From NCBI GenBank assembly GCA_020853635.1, contig JADYYN010000091.1, forward strand, positions 1 through 56,631: DNA of 56,631 nucleotides, written 5' to 3'. Numbering within the stretch: the stretch's first letter is position 1; each line of letters opens with the position of its first letter. Under the pieces are notes generated by a model. It worked only from the letters and a program-made list of their open reading frames with translations. It ran no database searches and was not told where the DNA came from. The position numbers and the translations under genes were made by a program. Shown here piece after piece: positions 44,222 to 52,704 of this stretch. The stretch comes from Gemmatimonadaceae bacterium. GTDB taxonomy: Bacteria; Gemmatimonadota; Gemmatimonadetes; Gemmatimonadales; Gemmatimonadaceae.

Positions 44222-45859
44222 TCAGACCTCTCCCATGAACGGATACTTGTAATCATGCGGCGGCACGAACGTCTCCTTGATCGTGCGTGCGCTGATCCAG
44301 CGCAGCAGGTTGAGCTTGGAGCCGGCCTTGTCGTTGGTGCCTGAGGCGCGGGCGCCGCCGAAGGGCTGCTGGCCCACCACCGCCCCCGTGCACTTGTCGT
44401 TCACGTAGAAGTTGCCGGCCGCATGCCGCAGCGCGACGTGCGCCTCGGCCACCGCCGCGCGATCCTGCGCGAACACCGCGCCGGTGAGCGCGTACGGTGA
44501 CGTGCGATCGACCAACTGCAGCGTCTCGGCCCACTTGGCGTCGTCGTACACGTAGGCCGTGACCACGGGGCCGAAGATCTCCTCGCAGAGTAGGCGGTAG
44601 TTCGGGTCCTCGGTGTGCACGAGCGTCGGCTCCACGAACCAGCCGTCCTTGCCGTCGCAGCCGCCGCCGGCGATCACCTTGGCGTTCTTCTTTGCGTCGT
44701 CGAGGTAGGCGCTGATGCGATCGAACGCCTTCTGGTCGATCACCGCGCCCATGAAGTTGCGGAAATCGTTCACGTCGCCGACGCGGATGTCCTTGATCAT
44801 CCCGGCGACGCGGTCACGCACCTCGGGCCAGATGGACTTGGGCACGTAGATGCGGCTCGCGGCCGAACACTTCTGGCCCTGGTACTCGAACGCGCCGCGC
44901 ACGACGGCCACCGCGAACGCCTGCACGTCGGCCGAGGGATGCGCGATGATGAAGTCCTTGCCGCCCGTCTCACCGACGATGCGCGGATACGAGCGGTACT
45001 TGCCCATGTTCTGCCCGATGGTCTTCCACATCGAGTTGAACACGCCGGTGGAGCCGGTGAAGTGCACGCCGGCCAAATCGGGGTGCGAGAGTGCGACGTC
45101 GGAGATCATCGCCGGGTCGCCGGGGAGGAAGTTGATCACGCCCTTGGGCAGGCCGGCTTCGTGCAGCAGCTGCAGCGTGTACCACGCCGAGAGGATCTGC
45201 GTGCCGGCCGGCTTCCAGAGGACCGTGTTGCCCATCATGGCCGGCGCACCGCAGAGATTGCCGCCGATGGCCGTGAAGTTGAACGGCGTCACGGCGTACA
45301 CGAAGCCTTCGAGCGCGCGGTACTCGCTCTGGTTCCACATGCCCGGTGCGGACACCGGCTGCTCGTGGTAGAGCTCCTGCGCGAAGTGCGCGTTGAAGCG
45401 GAAGAAGTCGACCATCTCGCAGGCGGCGTCGATCTCCGACTGGAACACGGTCTTGGACTGGCCCAGCATCGTGGCGGCGTTGATGGTGTCGCGCCACGGG
45501 CCGGCGAGCAGGTCGGCGGCCTTGAGGAACACCGCGGCGCGGGTCTCCCACGACGTCTCCGACCATTCGCGCCATGCCCGCTGCCCGTCGGCGATCGCCG
45601 CGTGCACGTCGGCAGCGGTGGCCTTGTGCCAGGTGGCGGTGACATGCCGATGTTTGTGCGGCGAGACGGCGTTCACGCTCTCGCCAGTGCGGATCTCCTT
45701 GCCACCGACGACCACCGGGATGTCCGGTCGCTCGGTTTCCATCGCGGCGAGTCGGGCCTTGAGGCTGGCGCGTTCGGCGGAGCCGGGGGCGTAGGCGCGG
45801 ATCGGATCGTTCACGACCGCCGGAAGGCGGCGCACGCTGGCGGGAGAGTAAGCGGTCAT
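44222..45859 (-). CDS. pruA: L-glutamate gamma-semialdehyde (pyrroline-5-carboxylate) dehydrogenase
   Basis: A 545-residue aldehyde dehydrogenase that oxidises glutamate semialdehyde to glutamate with NAD+, the second step of proline breakdown. N-terminal part (VNDPIRAYAPGSAERASL) is typical of the stand-alone P5C dehydrogenases. Catalytic Glu (about 295) is in RIVGETGGKDFIIAH and Cys (about 330) in YQGQKCSAASRIYVP; the C-terminus has PFGGARASGTNDKAGS, the P5CDH form of this motif. No proline dehydrogenase lies next to it. Confidence 0.95.
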   Translation of the reverse strand: MTAYSPASVRRLPAVVNDPIRAYAPGSAERASLKARLAAMETERPDIPVVVGGKEIRTGESVNAVSPHKHRHVTATWHKATAADVHAAIADGQRAWREWSETSWETRAAVFLKAADLLAGPWRDTINAATMLGQSKTVFQSEIDAACEMVDFFRFNAHFAQELYHEQPVSAPGMWNQSEYRALEGFVYAVTPFNFTAIGGNLCGAPAMMGNTVLWKPAGTQILSAWYTLQLLHEAGLPKGVINFLPGDPAMISDVALSHPDLAGVHFTGSTGVFNSMWKTIGQNMGKYRSYPRIVGETGGKDFIIAHPSADVQAFAVAVVRGAFEYQGQKCSAASRIYVPKSIWPEVRDRVAGMIKDIRVGDVNDFRNFMGAVIDQKAFDRISAYLDDAKKNAKVIAGGGCDGKDGWFVEPTLVHTEDPNYRLLCEEIFGPVVTAYVYDDAKWAETLQLVDRTSPYALTGAVFAQDRAAVAEAHVALRHAAGNFYVNDKCTGAVVGQQPFGGARASGTNDKAGSKLNLLRWISARTIKETFVPPHDYKYPFMGEV

Positions 45860-45924
45860 CGGAGGAGTGGGCTGGTGGAAGGCAACGGTAGAAATCTAAT
45901 CGTGCGTCAGGTGATACTTCAGGC

Positions 45925-46731
45925 ATGCGTCTCCGCGTCGTGCCCCTTGTCGCTGCCCTCCTGGCCACGACCGCCTGTGTTCCCGAGCCCGTCTCGTGGG
46001 AGGAGGACCTCACGCGCGAGATGGGGACGCTCAACGACTCGCTGCGCCTGACGCTCGCGGCCGACGGCGCGCCGCGGCTCACGGGGGCGTGGATGCCGCC
46101 CGCGTGGCCGGAGGAGCCGGGCGTCTGCACGGCGACCCGGCGCGCCGCCCGCGCGGTGGTCGCCGACACGGTGTACGCGAGCTGGTTCCAGGTGCGCGCG
46201 GACTCGAGCGTGCTCCTCCGCGTGGCCCGCTCCGACGACGGCGGCCGCACGTGGGACACGCCGGTGACGGCGGACTCCATGGACGCCGGACGTGCCGGCT
46301 GCACGCGTCCGGTCCCCTTCCTCGACGTCGATCCGCTCAACGGCTACGTCCAGCTCGCGTATCACTTGGACGCGCGAGAGGGCGCGGGATTGTTCTTCGT
46401 GCATTCAATGACGCGCGGCACGGTGTTCGAACAGCCGATGCCGATCGTCTACGGCGACCGACCGTCGGAGGCGGTCATCGCGTCCCGCGGGGACACGGTG
46501 CTCGTCGCGTACGAGGATCCCAACAGTCGGCTGCCGCGGCTCGGGCTCGCTCTCTCGCGCACGGCGGGGCACATTTTCGAAGCACGCCTCGCCGCATCGG
46601 ATGCCACCGGCGAGGCGCGCACGCCGCGGATCGCGCTGCGCGGGGACGACTTCGTCCTCGCGTGGACGGCGACGCAACGCGGCGGCGGCGCGTCGTACAT
46701 CGCCTTCCGTCGCGGGACCCTCACTTGGTGA
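45925..46731 (+). CDS. lipoprotein with Asp-box (BNR) motif
   Basis: A 268-residue lipoprotein: signal MRLRVVPLVAALLATTAC with lipobox TTAC. The segment VARSDDGGRTWDTPV is an Asp-box (S-x-D-x-G-x-x-T/W), the turn found in sialidase-type beta-propellers; other blades (VYASWFQVRADSSVLLR, FVLAWTATQRGGGASYIAF) fit the same fold. Only one clear Asp-box and no catalytic set are seen, so enzymatic activity is not claimed. It runs into the two-component genes that follow after 10 bases and may share their transcript. Confidence 0.75.
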   Translation: MRLRVVPLVAALLATTACVPEPVSWEEDLTREMGTLNDSLRLTLAADGAPRLTGAWMPPAWPEEPGVCTATRRAARAVVADTVYASWFQVRADSSVLLRVARSDDGGRTWDTPVTADSMDAGRAGCTRPVPFLDVDPLNGYVQLAYHLDAREGAGLFFVHSMTRGTVFEQPMPIVYGDRPSEAVIASRGDTVLVAYEDPNSRLPRLGLALSRTAGHIFEARLAASDATGEARTPRIALRGDDFVLAWTATQRGGGASYIAFRRGTLTW

Positions 46732-46741
46732 GCGTGCACTG

Positions 46742-47368
46742 ATGCATCTCCTCCTGGCCGACGACGATGAACTGATGCGCGGCCTCATCGAGGCGGTGCT
46801 CGAGGCGAACGGTCACACGGTGGAAGCGCACGCCGACGGCCGTGCGGTGTGGGACGCGTTCGAGCGGCAGCCCGCGCAGATGGTGATCCTCGACTGGCAG
46901 ATGCCCGGCCTCGACGGCCTCGAGGTGTGCCGTCGCGTGCGTTCGCACGAGCAGGGCAAGGACGCGTACCTCCTCGTGGTCACCGCGCGCAGCGGCATGC
47001 GCTCGCTCGAAGCCGTACTCGACGCCGGCGCCGATGATTACCTCTCCACGCCCGTCACACCAGAGGACATCGCCGCTCGGCTGCGCATCGCCGAGCGCCG
47101 GCTGGAGATCGCCGAAGCACGTCGCAACGCGGAGCAGGAACTGCGGAAGGCGCGCTACCTCGCCGGCATCGGTGAGCTCTCACTCGCGCTGCAGCACGAG
47201 ATCAACAATCCGCTCGCGGCCCTCCTCACCAACTCGGCGCTCATCACCAGCGGACTGCTCACGCCCGAGGAGACGACCGAGGGACTCAAGACCATCGACG
47301 ACCAGGCGCGGCGCATCGCCGACGTGGTGCGGCGCCTGCAGGCGATCGATGACCCGCGCTCGGTGTAA
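46742..47368 (+). CDS. response-regulator receiver plus HisKA protein, probably cut by an in-frame stop
   Basis: A 208-residue signalling protein: receiver domain (1-120; LLADDDELM, phospho-acceptor Asp about 51 in MVILDWQMPGLDG, VVTARSG, Lys replaced by Thr in YLSTPVTP) and a dimerisation/phosphoacceptor helix pair with H152 in LSLALQHEINNPLAALL. There is no ATPase domain. The TAA at 47366 comes after IDDPRSV, but the same frame continues open (YVKGQRMVDLGG and more) to a TGA that overlaps the next ATG by 4 bases. Changing one base (TAA to GAA) would restore a 254-residue protein ending ...SVEYVKGQRMVDL, so the stop looks like a recent nonsense change or sequence error. Confidence 0.85.
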   Translation: MHLLLADDDELMRGLIEAVLEANGHTVEAHADGRAVWDAFERQPAQMVILDWQMPGLDGLEVCRRVRSHEQGKDAYLLVVTARSGMRSLEAVLDAGADDYLSTPVTPEDIAARLRIAERRLEIAEARRNAEQELRKARYLAGIGELSLALQHEINNPLAALLTNSALITSGLLTPEETTEGLKTIDDQARRIADVVRRLQAIDDPRSV

Positions 47369-47503
47369 TACGTGAAGGGGCAACGCATGGTGGACCTGGG
47401 CGGCATCTCGCCGATCCCCAAAGGCAACAAACCGACGAAGGGTCCGCGACGTCCGTCGCAGACGCCCGACGGAGTGGACAGTCACGAGGACCCGAAGGCA
47501 TGA
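47369..47503 (+). other. open continuation of the REC-HisKA frame after the TAA
   Basis: Forty-four codons stay open after the stop: YVKGQRMVDLGGISPIPKGN, then a basic, proline-rich tail ending HEDPKA and TGA at 47501-47503. This TGA overlaps the nfo ATG (47500) in the ATGA form used by the other genes in this run, which argues that it was the native end of the upstream gene. No other gene is seen here. Confidence 0.6.
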
Positions 47504-48402
47504 CACGATTGCTCGGGGTGCATCCCGCCGACGACGCCGGACTCCCCATGGCGGTGCGCCGCGCCGCGTCCGCCGGCGCGAAGGCGCTGCAGGTGATGAC
47601 CGCGAAGCCGACGTTCTACAACGAGAAGGTCTCGATCAAGCCGGCCGCCGCGGCGAAGGTGCACGCGGCGCTCGACGAAGTGGGTATCGCGCGGCGGAAC
47701 GTGCTGGTGCACGGCGCGTACGTGCTCAACACCGCGTCGCCCGAGGAGGAGAAGGCGATGCGCGCCCGTGCGGGGCTCGCGAAAGAACTCGAACGCAGTA
47801 CGGTGCTGGAGGCCTACGGCTGTTGCTTCCACCCCGGTTCGGCGGGCGACAGTGACCCGACCGACGCGGCGGTGCGTGTAGGCGTGACGCTACGGCACGT
47901 GCTCGAGGCGGTGCCGGAGACGGCGTCGAGGACGCGCGTGCTGATCGAGAACACCGCCGGCGCCGGGCGCACCATGGGTCGCACCGCCGAGGAGATCGCG
48001 CTGATGCTCGCGCAGGTGCCGGACGCGCTGCGGCATCGCACGGGCTACGGCCTCGACACCTGTCACCTGTTCGCCGCGGGGCACGATATCCACTCGTCGC
48101 AGGAGTCGCTCACGAACGTGCTCTCGCACTTCGAGCGCGTGATCGGGGAACGTCCGGCGTTCTTCCATCTCAACGACAGTCAGCATCCGTTCGCGTCGAA
48201 CAAGGACCGCCACGCGCTCGTGGGAGAAGGGGCGATCGGAGCGGAGCCGTTCCGCTGGTTGCTCGCCGATGATCGTAGCGCCGGCGTACCGCTCATCCTC
48301 GAGACGCCGTCCGAGCGGGACAGTGTGGTGGAGGATGACCCGAGTGCGGACCCCGCGGATGTGCGCATGATCGCGCTGTTGGAGGGGTTCCTCGTCGGGT
48401 GA
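47500..48402 (+). CDS. nfo: endonuclease IV (AP endonuclease)
   Basis: A 300-residue base-excision repair nuclease of the Nfo/AP endonuclease 2 family, which cuts DNA 5' to abasic sites using three metal ions in a TIM barrel. Family landmarks: GAKALQVMTAKP, NVLVHGAYVLNTASP, RVLIENTAGAG, GYGLDTCHLFAAGHDI, FFHLNDSQHPF and PLILETPS. It lies between two signalling genes with which it overlaps by 4 bases at each end (ATGA before, GTGA after), an unusual setting for a repair gene. Confidence 0.92.
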   Translation: MTRLLGVHPADDAGLPMAVRRAASAGAKALQVMTAKPTFYNEKVSIKPAAAAKVHAALDEVGIARRNVLVHGAYVLNTASPEEEKAMRARAGLAKELERSTVLEAYGCCFHPGSAGDSDPTDAAVRVGVTLRHVLEAVPETASRTRVLIENTAGAGRTMGRTAEEIALMLAQVPDALRHRTGYGLDTCHLFAAGHDIHSSQESLTNVLSHFERVIGERPAFFHLNDSQHPFASNKDRHALVGEGAIGAEPFRWLLADDRSAGVPLILETPSERDSVVEDDPSADPADVRMIALLEGFLVG

Positions 48403-50336
48403 GTCTGCACGCCGTCGTCGCCCTCATCGCGGTCTTCCTGCAGGCCGCCAGCGCCGGTGTGATGTACTTCATCGCCCGCGCGCCCGGCTGGGAGCGGGTC
48501 CGCTTGATGGCGGCGATCGCGCTCACCGCGGGCACGTACAGCGCGGTCGACGTGTGGTTCTACGTCGCGCTCGACGATCTCGACCTCCGGGCCGTGCTCG
48601 TGCGCGTGAACCTGTTCGTCGCGACGGTGCACGCGGCGATGTGGATGCGATTCACCTTCGCCGACGCGTCGGGCCGCGTCGGGTCGATGCCGCGCTGGAC
48701 GCGCTGGGCGACCGGCGCGATGCTGGCCGTCGCCGCCGCCGCGGCAGCGGGCGATCTCGTGCTGGACTACGACCGCTTCACGCACGTGCAGGTGCCCTGG
48801 CTCGGACTCGATGAGCGGACCTACGCGTTCAACGACGTCGGCAACGCGGTCGCGCTCATCGTGCTGCTCCTGCTCGGCGCGAGTCTCGTGCAGCACGTCC
48901 GGCGCGGTCAGCGCGGCGAACGCGGCGCGATGGGGATCGCGATCGGTCTCACGCTCTACGCGCTCTGCATCATCGAGGAGGCGCTCGTCGCCAGCGGCGT
49001 GATCGAGTTCATGTACCTCGGCAGTCCGGGGTACGTGTTCGCGGTATTGCCGCTCACCATCCAGCTGCTCGGCCGCTTCGGCAGCGACGCGCGGCGGCTC
49101 GCGCAGCTCTCCACGCGACTGTCGAGCGAGGTCGAGGTGCGGACCGTCGAGCGTGATGAAGCGCGCGAATCACTCGTGGAGCAGCAGCGCCTCGCCGCAC
49201 TCGGCCGCCTGGCCGCCGGCGTGGGACATGAGATCAACAATCCGCTGCAGTACGTGCTGTTCCATCTCGAGGAACTCCAAGCCTCACTCGGTCCGACGGC
49301 GAGCGAGGCGGACCGCGAGGCGTTGCGCAGTGCGCTGGAGGGCGCGCAGCGCATCGGGCGGGTCGTCTCCGGTCTCCGCACCTACGGAGTGAGTCAGGAG
49401 AGCTATCGGCGCATCGCCATCGCGGATGTCGTCGAGGCGGCGCTGCGGATCGCCGCGCCGCGGGTGCGGCACGAGGCGACCCTGCATGCCGACATCGAAC
49501 TCGTGCCCGACGTGCTCGGGGACGAAGGCCAACTCGTCCAGATGCTCGTCAATCCGCTGGTGAACGCTGCGCAGGCGCTCGCCGACTCCGCGGCAACGCG
49601 GCGCGAGGTGACCGTGCGGGTGCGCGCGACGAGTGACGGCTGGGTGGAGGTGACGATCGCCGACACGGGGCCGGGGTTCGATCCCGAGGTGCTGCCACGA
49701 CTCGGCGAGCCGTACGTCACGACGCGGGCATTCTCGGGCGGGACCGGACTCGGGCTGGTCATCACGCGCGGGCTGGTGGATGCGCACGGTGGGACGTTGA
49801 CGTTGGCGAACGCCGCCGCCGGTGGAGCGGAGGTACGCATCCGGCTTCCCGCGGCACCGCCGGACGCGCTGCTGCCGTCGGATGCGATGGCGGATACGCC
49901 GGCGCCCGCGTCCGTCGCCGGGACGAGTCAGGCCGCGCACATCCTCGTGGTGGACGACGAACCGATGTTGCTCGTCGCGATGCAGCGTCTGCTCCAGCGG
50001 ATGGGGCACCGCGTGACCACCGCACCGAACGGCGAAGTCGCACTCGCGTTCGTCGCGCGCGAGCGGTTCGACGTGATCATCTCCGACCTGATGATGCCCG
50101 GGATGTCGGGGCAGATGCTCGCCGAGCGACTGGCGGAGACGTATCCGGAAGCGCGACGGGTGTTCGTCGTGATGACGGGGGGTGCGGTGACCGCGACGGA
50201 CGCGGATTTCCTCGCGCGCGAGGACGTGTCGGTGCTCAGCAAACCCGTCGGACGACGTGAACTGGATGCGGTGTTGCGACGCGTTCTGACGTCGCGTCCG
50301 TCGTCCACCGAGGGGGGCGCGGGGGGTCCGCCCTAG
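48399..50336 (+). CDS. hybrid histidine kinase with C-terminal receiver domain
   Basis: A 645-residue sensor. GTG start overlapping the nfo stop. Seven or so membrane helices form the N-terminal 230 residues. A short coiled region (LSSEVEVRTVERDEAR) leads to the phosphoacceptor His (about 277) in LAAGVGHEINNPLQYVL, the ATPase domain with N-box VNPLVNAAQAL (about 385), G1 IADTGPGFDP and G2 GGTGLGLVI, then a receiver domain (about 513-625; ILVVDDEPMLL, phospho-acceptor Asp about 564 in VIISDLMMPGMSG, and LSKPVG). The HEINNP phosphoacceptor motif is shared with the REC-HisKA protein upstream. No output regulator is adjacent. Confidence 0.92.
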   Translation: MSLHAVVALIAVFLQAASAGVMYFIARAPGWERVRLMAAIALTAGTYSAVDVWFYVALDDLDLRAVLVRVNLFVATVHAAMWMRFTFADASGRVGSMPRWTRWATGAMLAVAAAAAAGDLVLDYDRFTHVQVPWLGLDERTYAFNDVGNAVALIVLLLLGASLVQHVRRGQRGERGAMGIAIGLTLYALCIIEEALVASGVIEFMYLGSPGYVFAVLPLTIQLLGRFGSDARRLAQLSTRLSSEVEVRTVERDEARESLVEQQRLAALGRLAAGVGHEINNPLQYVLFHLEELQASLGPTASEADREALRSALEGAQRIGRVVSGLRTYGVSQESYRRIAIADVVEAALRIAAPRVRHEATLHADIELVPDVLGDEGQLVQMLVNPLVNAAQALADSAATRREVTVRVRATSDGWVEVTIADTGPGFDPEVLPRLGEPYVTTRAFSGGTGLGLVITRGLVDAHGGTLTLANAAAGGAEVRIRLPAAPPDALLPSDAMADTPAPASVAGTSQAAHILVVDDEPMLLVAMQRLLQRMGHRVTTAPNGEVALAFVARERFDVIISDLMMPGMSGQMLAERLAETYPEARRVFVVMTGGAVTATDADFLAREDVSVLSKPVGRRELDAVLRRVLTSRPSSTEGGAGGPP

Positions 50337-50365
50337 GCGCGCAGAGGGGGCACCCCTATTGCGCC
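50336..50365 (+). terminator. hairpin at the end of the histidine kinase gene
   Basis: GGCGC (50336-50340) and AGGGG pair with CCCCT and GCGCC (50361-50365) around GCA, with a small internal loop. It overlaps the last base of the stop codon and is followed by a weak T-containing stretch. Confidence 0.45.
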
Positions 50366-50459
50366 AGAGGGAGACTGCCTTACTTTCGAGACAGATCGCG
50401 CCGTGCTCGACCGGGCGTAGCACCGCGATCCATCACATCCTTTCGAGGAGATTGTACGA

Positions 50460-50798
50460 ATGGCTGCCAAGAAGAAGACCGCGAAGAAGGCTGCGAAGAA
50501 GGCCGCGAAGAAGCCGGCGAAGAAGGCCGCGAAGAAGGCCGCAAAGCGCAAGCCGAATGCGGCGTTCATGAAGCCGGTGACGCCGAACGAGAAGCTCGCC
50601 GCGGTCGTTGGCTCGACGCCGATCCCGCGCACGGAGCTCACGAAGAAGCTCTGGGCGTACATCAAGAAGAACAACCTGCAGGACAAGAAGAACCGCCGCA
50701 TGATCAACGCGGACGACAAGCTCAAGGTCGTCTTCGGTGGCAAGGCGCAGGTGTCGATGTTCGACATGACCAAGCTCGTCTCGAAGAACGTCAAGTAA
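50460..50798 (+). CDS. SWIB/MDM2-domain protein with histone-H1-like lysine-rich tail
   Basis: A 112-residue, strongly basic protein. Residues 1-32 are AAKK-type repeats (MAAKKKTAKKAAKKAAKKPA onward) resembling the tail of histone H1. Residues 33-112 are a SWIB domain (FMKPVTPNEKLAAVVGSTPI, LTKKLWAYIKKNNLQD, KNRRMINADDKLKVVFG, MFDMTKLVSKNV), a fold known from eukaryotic SWI/SNF and MDM2 proteins and found in Chlamydiae and a few other bacteria. It probably binds DNA and shapes the nucleoid. GGAGA before the ATG. It has its own terminator. Confidence 0.93.
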   Translation: MAAKKKTAKKAAKKAAKKPAKKAAKKAAKRKPNAAFMKPVTPNEKLAAVVGSTPIPRTELTKKLWAYIKKNNLQDKKNRRMINADDKLKVVFGGKAQVSMFDMTKLVSKNVK

Positions 50799-50823
50799 GC
50801 GTTCGAGCGGCTGGTGCAGGAGT

Positions 50824-50851
50824 GAGGGGCGCGCCGACCGGCGCGCCCCTC
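50824..50851 (+). terminator. strong terminator hairpin after the SWIB gene
   Basis: GAGGGGCGCGCC (50824-50835), loop GACC, GGCGCGCCCCTC (50840-50851): a perfect 12-base GC-rich stem, 25 bases after the stop, followed by TCGTATTC instead of a clean T-run. Confidence 0.7.
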
Positions 50852-50886
50852 TCGTATTCGGGCCTGCGTTCCGCCAGATTCCCTCT

Positions 50887-51681
50887 ATGGCTGCCAAGCG
50901 CGTATCGAAATCCGACAAGTCCACCAACGCCGTCGCCGCCGCCCGCGGGCGGACGAGCGGCGCCGCGTTCGACGCGAAGAAGGCGTGGGAAGGCTTCAAG
51001 TCCATCGCCGGTGTCCTCGCGATCTTCCTGATCCTCCGCACGTTCCTGCTGGAGGCGTATCGCATCCCCTCGGGCTCGATGATCCCGACGATGCTCGTCG
51101 GCGACTGGCTCTTCGTGAACAAGCTCCGCTTCGGGCCGCACATCCCGTTCACCAAGATCAACCTGCCCGGCTATGCCGAGCCGAAGCGCGGTGACATCGT
51201 CGTGTTCGTCTCGCCGTACCAGATCGAGAACCCGCAGGACCCCACGCCCACTGTGGTCAAGCGCCTCATCGCCGCCGGCGGCGACACGATCTTCTCGCGC
51301 GCCGGCGTGATCCACATCAACGGCGTCCCGCAGCAGCAGGGCTACGCCGTCGCGCGCCCGGACGTGGGCCCGCAGGAGACCCGCGCGATCTTCTCGTGGC
51401 AGAAGCAGTACCAACTCGTCGCCTCGCGCTTCGGCCCGCCGCCGGCGGCGCCCACCATCGACGACTTCGGGCCGCTGCTCGTGCCCGAGCGGCATTTCTT
51501 CATGATGGGCGACAACCGCTACGACTCGTACGACAGCCGCTTCTACGGCATGGTGCCGCGCGAGAACGTGCGCGGGCGTCCGCTCTTCGTGTATTACTCG
51601 TGGAACGCCGACGACTCCGATCGCATCTGGCCCGCGATCACCGACATCCGCTGGTCGCGACTCGGGACGATCATCCGATGA
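50887..51681 (+). CDS. lepB: signal peptidase I
   Basis: A 264-residue membrane protease that removes signal peptides. One membrane helix (IAGVLAIFLILRTFLLEAY) precedes the catalytic Ser (about 64) in IPSGSMIPTMLVGDW; the general-base Lys (about 125) is in VVKRLIAAGGD; box E is MMGDNRYDSYDSRFYG. The N-terminal about 30 residues are basic and Ala-rich. It lies first in a run of four genes joined by short overlaps or small gaps (lepB, RidA-like, membrane protein, M24 peptidase). Confidence 0.95.
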   Translation: MAAKRVSKSDKSTNAVAAARGRTSGAAFDAKKAWEGFKSIAGVLAIFLILRTFLLEAYRIPSGSMIPTMLVGDWLFVNKLRFGPHIPFTKINLPGYAEPKRGDIVVFVSPYQIENPQDPTPTVVKRLIAAGGDTIFSRAGVIHINGVPQQQGYAVARPDVGPQETRAIFSWQKQYQLVASRFGPPPAAPTIDDFGPLLVPERHFFMMGDNRYDSYDSRFYGMVPRENVRGRPLFVYYSWNADDSDRIWPAITDIRWSRLGTIIR

Positions 51682-52127
51682 CCCGTCGCACGCTGCTCCT
51701 CAGCGCGGCCGCACTCGCGCTCGTCACCGGATGCCGCGCCAGCGCGAACGCGCCGGTGTACCTCACACCGTTCGGCGCGCCCACACGCCCGTTCTCGCCC
51801 GCCGTGCGCGTGGGCTCGCTCATCTACCTCTCGGGCCAGATCGGCACCGACGCTGCGGCCAACGGTGCCGTGGTCCCCGGTGGCATCGAAGCCGAGACGC
51901 GGCAGACGCTCGAGAACATCCGCACCGTGCTCACCGCGGTGGGCTCGTCGATGGACAAGGTCGTGAAGTGCACGATCATGCTCGCCGACATGAAGGAGTG
52001 GGATCGCATGAACGCGGTGTACCGCGAGTTCTTCACGCCCGGGCGCCTGCCGGCGCGCAGCGCACTCGGCGCCAACGGACTCGCGCTGAATGCGCGTGTG
52101 GAGATCGAATGCATCGCGACCGTCTGA
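51678..52127 (+). CDS. RidA family protein with lipoprotein-type leader
   Basis: A 149-residue RidA/YjgF-type protein. The core (FSPAVRVGSLIYLSGQIGTD, TLENIRTVLTAVGSSMDKVVK, MNAVYREFFTPGRLPARSAL, ARVEIECIA with the conserved Arg before Ser-Ala) matches enamine/imine deaminases. Unlike ordinary cytoplasmic RidA it begins MTRRTLLLSAAALALVTGC, a signal with lipobox VTGC, so it is probably exported and lipid-anchored. The substrate there is unknown. Its ATG overlaps the lepB stop by 4 bases. Confidence 0.88.
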   Translation: MTRRTLLLSAAALALVTGCRASANAPVYLTPFGAPTRPFSPAVRVGSLIYLSGQIGTDAAANGAVVPGGIEAETRQTLENIRTVLTAVGSSMDKVVKCTIMLADMKEWDRMNAVYREFFTPGRLPARSALGANGLALNARVEIECIATV

Positions 52128-52158
52128 TGAGCGCGCATCACGCCCAACACCCCCGCTG

Positions 52159-52704
52159 ATGCCGCTGCTCCGCCGCACGACGTTGATGACGCAGATCGAG
52201 GAGCCGACCATCCTCCGTCGTGTCTCGCTCAACCTCGTGGTGATGGCGGTGCTCACCGGCGGCAGTCTCCGGCTCTATCGCGCGGCGGTGCTGCAGTTCG
52301 GCTGGAGCAACTCGTGGAGCTGGATCGCGTGGACGTTCTTCGGCGGCGTCGCGATCCTGTTCCTCATGACGACGCTGCACCTGGGCAACCACCCGGCCCG
52401 CGCGTGGCTCTGGCGCGCACCGATGTTCGCGTTGCTCGAGTCGCTCACCGAGATCGCGGTGAGCCTCGTGCTCACCTACCTGGGACTCGAGCGCATCGGC
52501 AGTCTCACCGCGACGTTCGAAGACTGGCAGAGCTCGGCGCTGCGGATCGGGACCGTGCGAATGATCGCCATCCCGTTGTTCGCCTTGGTCCTCGCGTTCA
52601 TCTCGACCATCGTCCGGCTCATCCTGTTGCCGCGGAAGACCGCGCACCCGCCTGAGCCGCCGCAGTCCGCTGAGCCCTCGCACACTCCGGAGCCCACACC
52701 ATGA
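52159..52704 (+). CDS. three- or four-helix membrane protein
   Basis: A 181-residue protein with membrane helices at about NLVVMAVLTGGSLRLYRAAV, SWIAWTFFGGVAILFLMTTL, MFALLESLTEIAVSLVLTYL and MIAIPLFALVLAFISTIV, then a Pro/Glu/Ser-rich tail. Start may be 52159 or the ATG at 52186; neither has a strong ribosome site. No family recognised. Stop overlaps the next gene by 4 bases. Confidence 0.65.
   Translation: MPLLRRTTLMTQIEEPTILRRVSLNLVVMAVLTGGSLRLYRAAVLQFGWSNSWSWIAWTFFGGVAILFLMTTLHLGNHPARAWLWRAPMFALLESLTEIAVSLVLTYLGLERIGSLTATFEDWQSSALRIGTVRMIAIPLFALVLAFISTIVRLILLPRKTAHPPEPPQSAEPSHTPEPTP

Noticed and set aside
50460-50560. Repeated GCGAAGAAGGCC units that resemble a DNA repeat
   Set aside because: They encode the AAKK tail of the SWIB protein; codon-level repetition explains them.
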